From GCA-2737125 sp044336815 (GTDB taxonomy: Bacteria; Actinomycetota; Actinomycetes; S36-B12), in assembly GCA_044336815.1 (NCBI GenBank), contig JBIIOU010000012.1, positions 1 through 24,642 of the forward strand: a stretch of DNA of 24,642 nt, given 5' to 3'. Below the pieces are notes generated by a model. The model saw only the letters and a list, made by a program, of their open reading frames with translations. It searched no databases and had not been told where the DNA came from. Made by a program: the position numbers and the translations under genes. This document shows positions 14,602-21,222 of this stretch, in pieces (position 1 is the stretch's first letter; every line of letters starts with the position of its first letter).

Positions 14602-14630
14602 TTAGGATAGCCTTACTGAGGTAATCCTAA
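14602..14630. promoter_or_regulatory. Iron box (DtxR/IdeR-type operator) before the iron permease
   Basis: TTAGGATAGCCTTACTGAG (14602-14620) matches most positions of the DtxR/IdeR consensus TTAGGTTAGSCTAACCTAA. TTAGGAT (14602-14608) also forms a 7-base inverted pair with ATCCTAA (14624-14630), giving two overlapping half-site arrangements 23-50 bases before the ATG. Iron-loaded IdeR would repress the permease when iron is plentiful. The rest of 14495-14652 holds no gene. Confidence 0.7.
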
Positions 14631-14652
14631 TAAGACGAGTTTTGGGAGATAA

Positions 14653-15483
14653 ATGTTTGCGAATTTTCTCATCGGCCTGCGTGAAGGGCTTGAGGCGGCA
14701 CTAATCGTGGCTATTTTGGTGGCCTACTTGGTCAAACTCGACCAACGCTCGCAAATCCCGCGTATTTGGGCAGGGGTCGGCCTTGCGGTAGGCCTCTCGG
14801 TGCTGGCAACCGTGGTACTGGTCATAACCGGTAGTTCGCTCGCACCACGGGCTGAGCAAATCTTCGCTGGCACCATGAGTTTGATAGCGGTCGGGCTTAT
14901 CACCTGGATGATCTTCTGGATGGCCGTGCACGCGCGCTCACTTAAAGGTCATCTACATGGTGAAGTCGACAAGGCCCTAGAGCGCAGTACCTGGGCATTA
15001 GGGGTGGTGGCATTTGTGGCGGTGGCCCGTGAAGGGCTAGAAACGGCGCTATTTGTCTGGGCTGCGGCCCAGTCAAGTTCAACCGCAACGACTCCATTCA
15101 TTGGCGCGCTACTTGGTCTTGCAGTGGCAGTGGCATTGGGGTTCCTGCTCTACCGCGGCGCGGTAAAGGTTGACCTCGGCCGCCTATTTAAGTGGACAGG
15201 TATCGCTCTCGTAGTGGTGGCCGCCGGGGTGCTCATGTATGCGGTGCACGAACTCCAAGAGGCGGGGGTGCTCCCGGGCGAAGAGTCCGTAGCGTTTGAC
15301 GTGAGCGGCGCTGTTCCTAAGGAGTCTTGGTACGGCTCGTTACTGGCGGCGTTATTTAACTTCCGCGCCGTGACCAGCTGGCTGATGTTGTTCGCCTGGT
15401 TCGCGTATGTCATCCCCACGATGGCGATCTTCTTGATGCTGGTGAACCGCAAAACCCCGCAGCCAGCGAAATCGGCAGGCTGA
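14653..15483 (+). CDS. efeU: FTR1/EfeU-family iron permease
   Basis: Integral membrane iron permease of 276 residues with about seven hydrophobic segments. The two family-defining REGLE motifs are present: GLREGLEAALIV (REGLE at 10-14) in the first helix and VAREGLETALFV (REGLE at 126-130) in the fourth. The C-terminal part (FKWTGIALVVVAAGVLMYAVHELQEAG, then FNFRAVTSWLMLFAWFAYV) also matches EfeU. The start is supported by GGGAG about 5 bases upstream. The usual partners EfeO and EfeB are not adjacent, so either the permease works alone or they lie elsewhere. The iron box upstream shows that it is an iron-starvation gene. It ends 44 bases before tRNA-Pro. Confidence 0.93.
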   Translation: MFANFLIGLREGLEAALIVAILVAYLVKLDQRSQIPRIWAGVGLAVGLSVLATVVLVITGSSLAPRAEQIFAGTMSLIAVGLITWMIFWMAVHARSLKGHLHGEVDKALERSTWALGVVAFVAVAREGLETALFVWAAAQSSSTATTPFIGALLGLAVAVALGFLLYRGAVKVDLGRLFKWTGIALVVVAAGVLMYAVHELQEAGVLPGEESVAFDVSGAVPKESWYGSLLAALFNFRAVTSWLMLFAWFAYVIPTMAIFLMLVNRKTPQPAKSAG

Positions 15484-15527
15484 TTTAGGGCTTAGAGGTG
15501 CGAACACCTAGACTCGGCTGGCCAGCG

Positions 15528-15600
15528 CGGGGCGTAGCGTAGTGGCTAGCGCGCCTGCTTTGGGAGCAGGAGACCGGGAGTTCGAATCTCCCCGCCCCGA
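15528..15600 (+). tRNA. tRNA-Pro (anticodon TGG)
   Basis: Complete cloverleaf: acceptor CGGGGCG / CGCCCCG, D-arm TAGCGTAGTGGCTAGCG, anticodon stem CCTGC/GCAGG around TTTGGGA (anticodon TGG), T-arm GGGAGTTCGAATCTCCC, discriminator A. The CCA end is not encoded. Confidence 0.97.
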
Positions 15601-15635
15601 CAACCGATTTGCCAACCACGATGGAATGAGCAGCT

Positions 15636-16955
15636 GTGAAGAGTGATGTCGAGACTTTGTCGCCGACCCGGGTGAAGTTGACCATCGAAGTTCCCTTCGA
15701 TGAACTCAAGCCGAGCATGGACATCGCATACTCGCGTATCGCCAAGCAGGTTAACGTTCCGGGCTTTCGCAAAGGTAAAGTCCCGGCGCGAGTAATTGAG
15801 CAGCGGGTTGGCCGCGGCGCGGTGCTCGAAGAGGCCATTAACGACGCGGTGCCCAAGGCCTACGAAGAAGCCCTGCGCGCCAACAACGTGGTACCGGTTG
15901 GCCGCCCAGAAGTTGATGTCACCGCAATCGAAGATGGCCAGAACCTTGCCTTCACCGCAGAGGTTGATGTGCGGCCGGAGTTTGAGCTACCGGATTTCGC
16001 GTCACTGCGCGTAGAGGTAGCCGATGCGACGCCGAGCGAAGACGAAGTCACGACCCAGGTTGATGCATTGCGCACCCGCTTTGCTTCACTTAAGGAAGTT
16101 GATCGAGTCTGCGCCGATGGCGATGTGCTCCTTGTTGATATCTCTGGTGCGACCGACCAAGGCGATGAGATTGAAGATCTCTCGGGCACCGCGTTGTCCT
16201 ATGAACTAGGTACCGATGGCATGCTTCCAGGTTTTGATGATGCAATGCGGGGTGCCGCGAAGGATGAAACTCGCACCTTCGATTTCACTCCCGAAAATGG
16301 CGACTGGACTGGCGTCACCTTAACGGTGACCGCGGTGGTCACCTCCGTTCGTGAGCGCGAGCTGCCCGCCCTAGATGACGAATTTGCGCAGCTGGCTTCG
16401 GAGTTCGACACGGTGGCCGAGCTACGTGAAGACGTCCGCAACCGATTGGTGCGCATCAAGAAATTTGAACAGGGCGCTGAAGCCCGCGGCAAGTTGCACG
16501 AAGTATTGATGGAACAGATCGATATCCCCGTGCCAGATGGAGTTATTGCCGCCGAAGTTTCTGATCATTTCGGCGACGGCCATGAAGCAACTGAAGAGCA
16601 TCGTGCAGAGGTCGAGTCTCAGGCGCGCGCGGGACTAAAGAGCCAGTTCATCCTCGACAAAATTGCTGAAGTCGAAGAAGTATCGGTAGGCGAAACTGAA
16701 TTGTCGGCCTGGTTAGTGCAGCAGGCCCCGCAATATGGTTTGGCACCGGATGCGTTCGCGCAGGCTCTGGTCGAAGCCGGCCAGGTGCCTATGGCAATCC
16801 AGGACATCCGGCGCACCAAGGCACTGGCTTTGGTGCTCGAGCAAGCCACCGTGGTAGATGCATCGGGCAATCCGGTGGATCTAAAAGCTCTGGCTGCTGA
16901 ATTAAGGGGCCCGCAGATCACCGAAATCCCGGCCCCGGATGCAGCCGACGAGTAA
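15636..16955 (+). CDS. tig: Trigger factor (ribosome-associated chaperone and prolyl isomerase)
   Basis: Binds the large ribosomal subunit beside the exit tunnel and shields nascent chains. The 439-residue product has the normal three-domain layout: an N-terminal ribosome-binding domain with the signature GFRKGK at residues 43-48, an FKBP-type isomerase domain at about 150-240 (VLLVDISGATDQGDEIE, then LPGFDDAMRGAAKDETRTF), and a helical C-terminal substrate-binding domain ending in acidic residues. GTG at 15636 is the start that places MKSDVETLSPTRVKLTIEVPF at the front, as in other actinobacteria. It lies 35 bases behind tRNA-Pro and about 100 bases before clpP1, the usual order for this chaperone/protease block. 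Confidence 0.97.
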   Translation: MKSDVETLSPTRVKLTIEVPFDELKPSMDIAYSRIAKQVNVPGFRKGKVPARVIEQRVGRGAVLEEAINDAVPKAYEEALRANNVVPVGRPEVDVTAIEDGQNLAFTAEVDVRPEFELPDFASLRVEVADATPSEDEVTTQVDALRTRFASLKEVDRVCADGDVLLVDISGATDQGDEIEDLSGTALSYELGTDGMLPGFDDAMRGAAKDETRTFDFTPENGDWTGVTLTVTAVVTSVRERELPALDDEFAQLASEFDTVAELREDVRNRLVRIKKFEQGAEARGKLHEVLMEQIDIPVPDGVIAAEVSDHFGDGHEATEEHRAEVESQARAGLKSQFILDKIAEVEEVSVGETELSAWLVQQAPQYGLAPDAFAQALVEAGQVPMAIQDIRRTKALALVLEQATVVDASGNPVDLKALAAELRGPQITEIPAPDAADE

Positions 16956-17061
16956 TTGCCGGTGCTCCCAACCGGGTGGTGTTCGGCTGCTGGCGAACTC
17001 TTGGCATTTGAGGAAGAACTGACCGGCCGACAAGGTTAAGGTCTAAGGAGTTGGATAGTTG

Positions 17062-17763
17062 ATGCGGTCCCATGAAGGAGATGTTTTGAGCCAGATTGAG
17101 ATGAACAGCCATCAGGTGAATGGCGAAAGGGGCATAGTTATGCCCGATTTACGCGGCACCGGCGGCAGCATGACCGGTTTTGGCGACATGCTCGACGAGC
17201 GACTACTGCGCGAACGCATCATCTGGCTCGAGGGCGAGGTGCGCGACGAAAACTCTAACCGCATCGCCAAGCAGTTACAGGTGCTCGCAGCAGAGGATCC
17301 CGACAAAGACATCACGCTTTACATCAACTCACCAGGTGGCTCAATTACCGCCGGCATGGTTATTTACGACACCATGCAGTTGATTCCAAACGACATCACC
17401 ACGATCGCCATGGGCTTAGCGGCCTCGATGGGGCAGTTCTTGCTCTGTGCTGGTGCTGCCGGTAAGCGTTACGCGACGCCGAACACGCGCATCATGATGC
17501 ATCAGCCACTCGGTGGTATCGGTGGCACGGCCAGCGATATCAAGATTCAAGCCGAGCAGATGCTCTTTATTAAGAAGCGCATGGCCCAGTTGATTGCCGA
17601 TCACAGTGGTCAGACTTTGGAGCAGATCGAATCCGACTCTGACCGTGACCGCTGGTTTACTCCAGAAGATGCCAAGGTCTACGGCCTAATTGACCACGTA
17701 TATAGCTCGGCCGCAGACGCCCCACCGGTCAAGACCCGCAAAGTCAAGGGAGAAACCCCGTGA
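17062..17763 (+). CDS. clpP1: ATP-dependent Clp protease proteolytic subunit 1
   Basis: Serine peptidase that forms one heptameric ring of the mixed ClpP1P2 tetradecamer; in mycobacteria neither ring is active alone. The catalytic triad is complete: Ser122 in LAASMGQFLL, His147 in MMHQPLGG and Asp196 in SDRDRWF. Resemblance is to mycobacterial ClpP1 (RYATPNTRIMMHQPLGG, EADSDRDRWF-like end). The start is uncertain: TTG 17059 or ATG 17062 follow AAGGAG at 17045-17050, while TTG 17086 follows a second AAGGAG at 17075-17080 with ideal spacing, and either choice leaves a longer than average N-terminal propeptide. The stop overlaps the clpP2 start by 4 bases, so the two are translationally coupled. 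Confidence 0.95.
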   Translation: MRSHEGDVLSQIEMNSHQVNGERGIVMPDLRGTGGSMTGFGDMLDERLLRERIIWLEGEVRDENSNRIAKQLQVLAAEDPDKDITLYINSPGGSITAGMVIYDTMQLIPNDITTIAMGLAASMGQFLLCAGAAGKRYATPNTRIMMHQPLGGIGGTASDIKIQAEQMLFIKKRMAQLIADHSGQTLEQIESDSDRDRWFTPEDAKVYGLIDHVYSSAADAPPVKTRKVKGETP

Positions 17764-18374
17764 GCCACCTGTTCACACCACAAAGCCGCTATATCCTCCC
17801 TGAGTTTCGGGAGCGTCACGCCAATGGTGAGCGCACCCACAACCCTTACACCAAGTTGTTCGAAGAGCGCATCATCTTCTTGGGTGTGCAGATCGACGAC
17901 GCTTCCGCCGACGATGTCATGGCGCAGTTACTGTGCCTGGAGTCGATGGACCCTGATCGCGATATCCAGATTTACATAAATTCACCCGGTGGTTCTTACA
18001 CCGCGATGACCGCAATTTACGACACGATGCAATTCGTCAAGCCGCAGATCCAGACGGTTTGCCTTGGGCAGGCCGCATCTGCCGCCGCAGTGGTACTTGC
18101 TGCCGGCACCCCGGGCAAACGCTTCGCCCTGCCGCATGCGCGCATTTTGATCCACCAGCCATATACCGAAGGTGGCGGCCAGGGCTCAGATATTGAGATT
18201 CAGGCCAATGAAATCCTGCGTATGCGGCTTGAGATGGAAGGCATGCTCGCTAAGCACAGTGGGCGCACCCCGGAGGAAGTCGCAAAGGACATCGAACGCG
18301 ACAAGATTCTGACGGCCGCCGATGCCAAGGAGTACGGCATTATTGATGCGGTTATCGCCTCGCGTAAAGCTTAA
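17760..18374 (+). CDS. clpP2: ATP-dependent Clp protease proteolytic subunit 2
   Basis: Second ring subunit of the actinobacterial ClpP1P2 protease, 204 residues. Similar to mycobacterial ClpP2: PQSRYILPEFRER at the front, NPYTKLFEERIIFLGVQ, ESMDPDRDI. The triad is Ser107 (GQAASAAAV), His132 (LIHQPY) and Asp181 (ERDKILTA). In mycobacteria this ring contacts ClpX or ClpC1. GTG at 17760 overlaps the clpP1 stop as GTGA, giving equimolar expression. A tandem 10-base repeat starts right after the stop, and clpX follows after 161 bases. Confidence 0.96.
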   Translation: MSHLFTPQSRYILPEFRERHANGERTHNPYTKLFEERIIFLGVQIDDASADDVMAQLLCLESMDPDRDIQIYINSPGGSYTAMTAIYDTMQFVKPQIQTVCLGQAASAAAVVLAAGTPGKRFALPHARILIHQPYTEGGGQGSDIEIQANEILRMRLEMEGMLAKHSGRTPEEVAKDIERDKILTAADAKEYGIIDAVIASRKA

Positions 18375-18375
18375 C

Positions 18376-18403
18376 CAAGCCTGATCAAGCCTGATCAAGC
18401 CTA
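18376..18403. repeat. Tandem 10-base repeat after clpP2
   Basis: CAAGCCTGAT occurs at 18376-18385 and 18386-18395, followed by a partial third copy CAAGCCTA. It begins one base after the clpP2 stop; function unknown. Confidence 0.9.
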
Positions 18404-18537
18404 AAGGGCCACTTGAGAGTTAAGTGCGCGCCGATGTCGTGCGAGTACTGCTCCAACACGGTACGGTCGGAGTAGCCCAGATCCCCGCTGGGTGATTTGG
18501 CGTCCGGTCGCCACCAAAGTGAAGGGAGCCCCGCCAT
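18385..18537 (-). CDS. Possible 50-residue antisense ORF between clpP2 and clpX
   Basis: A minus-strand frame starts with an ATG overlapping the clpX start codon and ends within the 10-base repeats, filling the gap between the two genes. The product (MAGLPSLWWRPDAKS, ..., LTLKWPFRLDQA) uses G or C at most third codon positions, as expected of real genes here, but I see no ribosome site and no known family. It may be a small protein, a gene remnant, or chance. Confidence 0.2.
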   Translation of the reverse strand: MAGLPSLWWRPDAKSPSGDLGYSDRTVLEQYSHDIGAHLTLKWPFRLDQA

Positions 18538-19828
18538 GGCACGTATTGGCGAGAGCGGTGATCTGCTCAAGTGCTCCTTCTGCGGCAAGAGCCAAAAGCA
18601 GGTCAAGAAACTAATTGCCGGCCCCGGGGTATATATCTGTGATGAATGTATTGACCTGTGCAACGAAATCATCGAAGAAGAACTTCACGAGGCCACCGAT
18701 TCGCAATTTGGTGAGCTCCCCAAGCCGCGCGAAATCTACGCATTCTTGGATCAGTATGTAATTGGTCAAGATGTGGCCAAGAAATCGCTTTCGGTCGCGG
18801 TCTACAACCACTACAAGCGGGTCCAAGCCGAAACCGGCGATAAGCCCAAGGATGATCAAGTTGAGCTCGCCAAGTCGAATATCTTGCTACTGGGCCCAAC
18901 GGGCTCGGGCAAGACTTTGTTGGCCCAGACTTTGGCCCGAATGCTAAATGTTCCATTCGCTATCGCTGATGCCACCGCGCTCACCGAGGCGGGCTATGTC
19001 GGTGAGGATGTCGAAAACATTCTGCTGAAACTTATTCAGGCAGCCGACTACGACGTCAAAAAAGCTGAGACCGGCATAATTTATATTGACGAAATCGACA
19101 AGGTGGCGCGCAAGAGCGAAAACCCGTCGATCACTCGCGATGTTTCCGGTGAAGGCGTGCAGCAGGCCCTACTTAAGATTTTGGAAGGCACGACCGCATC
19201 AGTGCCACCCCAAGGTGGGCGCAAGCACCCACATCAAGAGTTCATCCAGGTCGACACCACCAATGTGCTGTTCATCGTGGGAGGCGCATTCTCTGGTCTT
19301 GATCACATCATTGAACAGCGCCTGGGTAAAAAACGTGTTGGGTTCACCTTCGACATCGTTGAGGGTGAGCGGATCGAAGCCACCGACGTTAACCCCGATG
19401 ACATTTTCTCGCATGTGATGCCCGAGGATCTTCTGAAGTTCGGCATGATCCCCGAGTTCATCGGCCGGTTGCCCGTCTTCACCTCGGTATCCAAACTAGA
19501 TCGCGCTGCTTTGGTAGCCGTTCTCACCGAGCCGAAAAATGCGTTGGTTAAGCAGTATCAGCGCCTGTTTAATCTTGATGGTGTCGAACTTGAATTCGAG
19601 CCCGAGGCCCTTGACGAAATTGCCGATCAGGCATTGCTGCGGGGTACCGGTGCCCGTGGCCTGCGAGCCATTCTCGAAGAAGTCTTGCTGCATGTGATGT
19701 ATGACGTACCTAGCCGCTCTGACATCGCCAAGGTGGTTATCACCGGTGAGGTCGTGCGCGACAACGTTAATCCGACATTGGTGCCGCGCGAGGCCCCCCG
19801 TCGGGTGCGCGGCGAGAAGTCCGCCTAA
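18536..19828 (+). CDS. clpX: Clp protease ATP-binding unfoldase ClpX
   Basis: AAA+ hexamer that unfolds substrates and feeds them to ClpP1P2. The 430-residue product has the N-terminal four-cysteine zinc domain (Cys13, Cys16, Cys35, Cys38), Walker A GPTGSGKT at 120-127, pore loop GYVG at 153-156, Walker B IIYIDEIDK at 181-189, RKH loop at 229-231, the ClpP-contact IGF-type loop in the RLGKKRVGFTF region, and sensor 2 GARGLRAI near the end. I chose ATG at 18536, with GGGAG 8 bases upstream, which begins exactly at the conserved MARIGESGDLLKCSFCGKSQ; a longer frame from 18497 has no such support. It is complete and shows no oddities. Confidence 0.98.
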   Translation: MARIGESGDLLKCSFCGKSQKQVKKLIAGPGVYICDECIDLCNEIIEEELHEATDSQFGELPKPREIYAFLDQYVIGQDVAKKSLSVAVYNHYKRVQAETGDKPKDDQVELAKSNILLLGPTGSGKTLLAQTLARMLNVPFAIADATALTEAGYVGEDVENILLKLIQAADYDVKKAETGIIYIDEIDKVARKSENPSITRDVSGEGVQQALLKILEGTTASVPPQGGRKHPHQEFIQVDTTNVLFIVGGAFSGLDHIIEQRLGKKRVGFTFDIVEGERIEATDVNPDDIFSHVMPEDLLKFGMIPEFIGRLPVFTSVSKLDRAALVAVLTEPKNALVKQYQRLFNLDGVELEFEPEALDEIADQALLRGTGARGLRAILEEVLLHVMYDVPSRSDIAKVVITGEVVRDNVNPTLVPREAPRRVRGEKSA

Positions 19829-19848
19829 CCATATTCTAGGGCCTAGCA

Positions 19849-19868
19849 GTATCCCATTGTGATACAGT
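19849..19868 (+). promoter_or_regulatory. Promoter and operator of the DUF433/DUF5615 toxin-antitoxin operon
   Basis: GTATC (19849-19853) and GATAC (19861-19865) form an inverted repeat that overlaps a -10 box TACAGT (19863-19868). The box ends 7 bases before the antitoxin ATG, so the transcript is probably leaderless. Binding of the ribbon-helix-helix antitoxin here would give autorepression. Confidence 0.5.
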
Positions 19869-19875
19869 GTGACTC

Positions 19876-20304
19876 ATGACAGAACCTCAAGTTTCGGTGC
19901 AGCGATCATTTCGCTTATCCTCGCGTACTAGCGAGCTCCTAGATTCCTTGTCACAGCAGTCGAATGAGTCGCGCAATGGGTTGGTAGAACGCCTACTTGG
20001 TGAGGCACTTCGAATTGAACCGCATCCCTTGGTGCGATTTCGAACAGGTGCTGCCGGCCGCCACGAACCGTATCTCTCAGGTACGCGGCTACTGGTCCGG
20101 CAGGTGGTGGCGCAACTGCGGGAGGTTAACGGCGAAATCGACGAAGTAGCTGCCTACCTAGGCATCGCACCGGGACTGGTTCGAGCTGCCCTTAACTACT
20201 ATGCGGATTTCGGAGACGAGATTGATGCCGATGCACAGTGGGCGGTAAGTGTAGAAGCTGAAGAGCACAGTCGTTGGGAACGGCAACAGGCCGCACTAGC
20301 GTGA
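19876..20304 (+). CDS. Antitoxin: ribbon-helix-helix plus DUF433 domain
   Basis: A 142-residue antitoxin. Residues 7-48 (VQRSFRLSSRTSELLDSLSQ, then SRNGLVERLLGEAL) look like a ribbon-helix-helix DNA-binding segment. Residues 60-118 match DUF433: HEPYLSGTRLLVRQVVAQLRE, IDEVAAYLGIAPGLVRAALNYYADFGDEID. The acidic tail (DADAQWAVSVEAEEHSRWERQQ) probably wraps the toxin. The stop overlaps the toxin GTG by 4 bases, the usual arrangement. It is inserted between clpX and valS. Confidence 0.85.
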   Translation: MTEPQVSVQRSFRLSSRTSELLDSLSQQSNESRNGLVERLLGEALRIEPHPLVRFRTGAAGRHEPYLSGTRLLVRQVVAQLREVNGEIDEVAAYLGIAPGLVRAALNYYADFGDEIDADAQWAVSVEAEEHSRWERQQAALA

Positions 20305-20657
20305 AGCTGGCACTTGACCACCACTACTCACCACTTATTGCTGCGGGTTTGCGCGATAGGGGGCACGATGCTCGCGCCATCTATGAACTTGGGTGGCAGG
20401 CCGAAGGCGATGAATCTTTACTAAGGCTATGCAACTCGGTGGGCAGGTCGTTAATGACGAACAACGTTGCAGATTTCATCATCATCGCTCGCCGCTGGCA
20501 AGACGAGGGGCTTTCACATGCGGGCCTATTGTTCACCGCCGATAGTGGTTGGCCCCGACATCGAGGAACGATTGGGCGATTCGTTGATGCACTCGACATC
20601 CTGATGCGGCAAGACACTACGAGTGGTGCAAATGTCGACCGCACCCATTGGCTCTGA
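20301..20657 (+). CDS. Toxin: DUF5615 PIN-like ribonuclease
   Basis: A 118-residue predicted PIN-like (Mut7-C related) ribonuclease. It begins KLALDHHYSPLIAAGLRDRGHDA, with the early Asp and the DxHxSP motif of the family, continues with DESLLRLCNSVGRSLMTNNVADFIIIARRW (the TxNxxDF motif carries the second acidic cluster), and GLLFTADSGWPRHRGTIGRFVDALD. These acids should bind the metal ion for RNA cleavage. I chose GTG at 20301, overlapping the antitoxin stop as GTGA; an earlier in-frame ATG at 20274 lies inside the antitoxin and has no homology. Full length, no disrupting mutations, so probably active. Confidence 0.85.
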   Translation: MKLALDHHYSPLIAAGLRDRGHDARAIYELGWQAEGDESLLRLCNSVGRSLMTNNVADFIIIARRWQDEGLSHAGLLFTADSGWPRHRGTIGRFVDALDILMRQDTTSGANVDRTHWL

Positions 20658-20805
20658 TCGGTCGCGCTCGGTTACTCCGGCACGAACAATCCGAGCAAGT
20701 TATCCCCAGCTGGTAGTGGCGCCGCCACCCGAACCACGGCACCTGACAGGTGCATTGATTGGTTGACGTGATTCGGCCAAACTTCGAACGGGATCCAAAG
20801 AGCCT

Positions 20806-20833
20806 TTGCTTTTGAGGATAAATTCTTTACTAT
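20806..20833 (+). promoter_or_regulatory. Promoter of the decayed vapBC pair
   Basis: TTGCTT (20806-20811), 16 bases, TACTAT (20828-20833); the GTG start of vapB follows 6 bases later, suggesting a leaderless transcript. Upstream, 20658-20805 has no gene; it contains a small palindrome GCACCT-GAC-AGGTGC (20739-20753) and no T tract. Confidence 0.5.
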
Positions 20834-20839
20834 TTGGAG

Positions 20840-21088
20840 GTGGCGGGAACAGTGTCAAGTAAAGGGCAGATCACGCTTCCTAAGCGTGTCCGTGATGCGC
20901 TCGGGATTGAGCCGGGGGATGCGCTGGATTTTTAGGTGCGAGACAACGAATTCATAGGTCGGAAAAAGCTTCTCACCGAGTCTGGGATTGACTGGGATAG
21001 CGTCTATGGAGTCGTTGATTTAGGCGACCTCACCACTGATGACATTATGAGAGAGTTACGACCCGTTCGTGCTTGGGATGATCAATGA
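20840..21088 (+). pseudogene. vapB-type (AbrB/SpoVT fold) antitoxin with a nonsense codon
   Basis: The frame from GTG at 20840 reads AGTVSSKGQITLPKRVRDALGIEPGDALDF, a clear AbrB-fold antitoxin N-terminus, then meets TAG at 20933-20935 and continues VRDNEFIGRKKLLTESGIDW to TGA at 21086-21088. In relatives the interrupted position is commonly Glu, so GAG to TAG is the likely mutation. Apart from that stop the 83-codon frame is open. The last bases overlap the vapC remnant start as ATGA. Without its C-terminal half the antitoxin cannot neutralise a toxin, consistent with the toxin also being destroyed. Confidence 0.85.
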
Positions 21089-21222
21089 CAACGACGGCGG
21101 TTGACTCCAATATCCTGATCGACATTGCGGACACTGATCGCCTCTTGACCCGCGACCTTGGCTTTGCTCGCATGAACGTTCCCGGCCTTGTGGTTGTCAG
21201 CCCCGATAGCTTGCTGGCCTAG
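21085..21222 (+). pseudogene. vapC PIN-domain toxin with a large internal in-frame deletion
   Basis: The 45-residue frame joins a PIN N-terminus (MTTTAVDSNILIDI, with the first catalytic Asp) to a PIN C-terminus (TDRLLTRDLGFARMNVPGLVVVSP). Intact VapC has about 130 residues, so roughly 85 residues carrying the middle catalytic acids are gone. The deletion keeps the frame. The end overlaps the end of valS by 4 bases, tail to tail. It cannot form an active ribonuclease. Confidence 0.85.
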
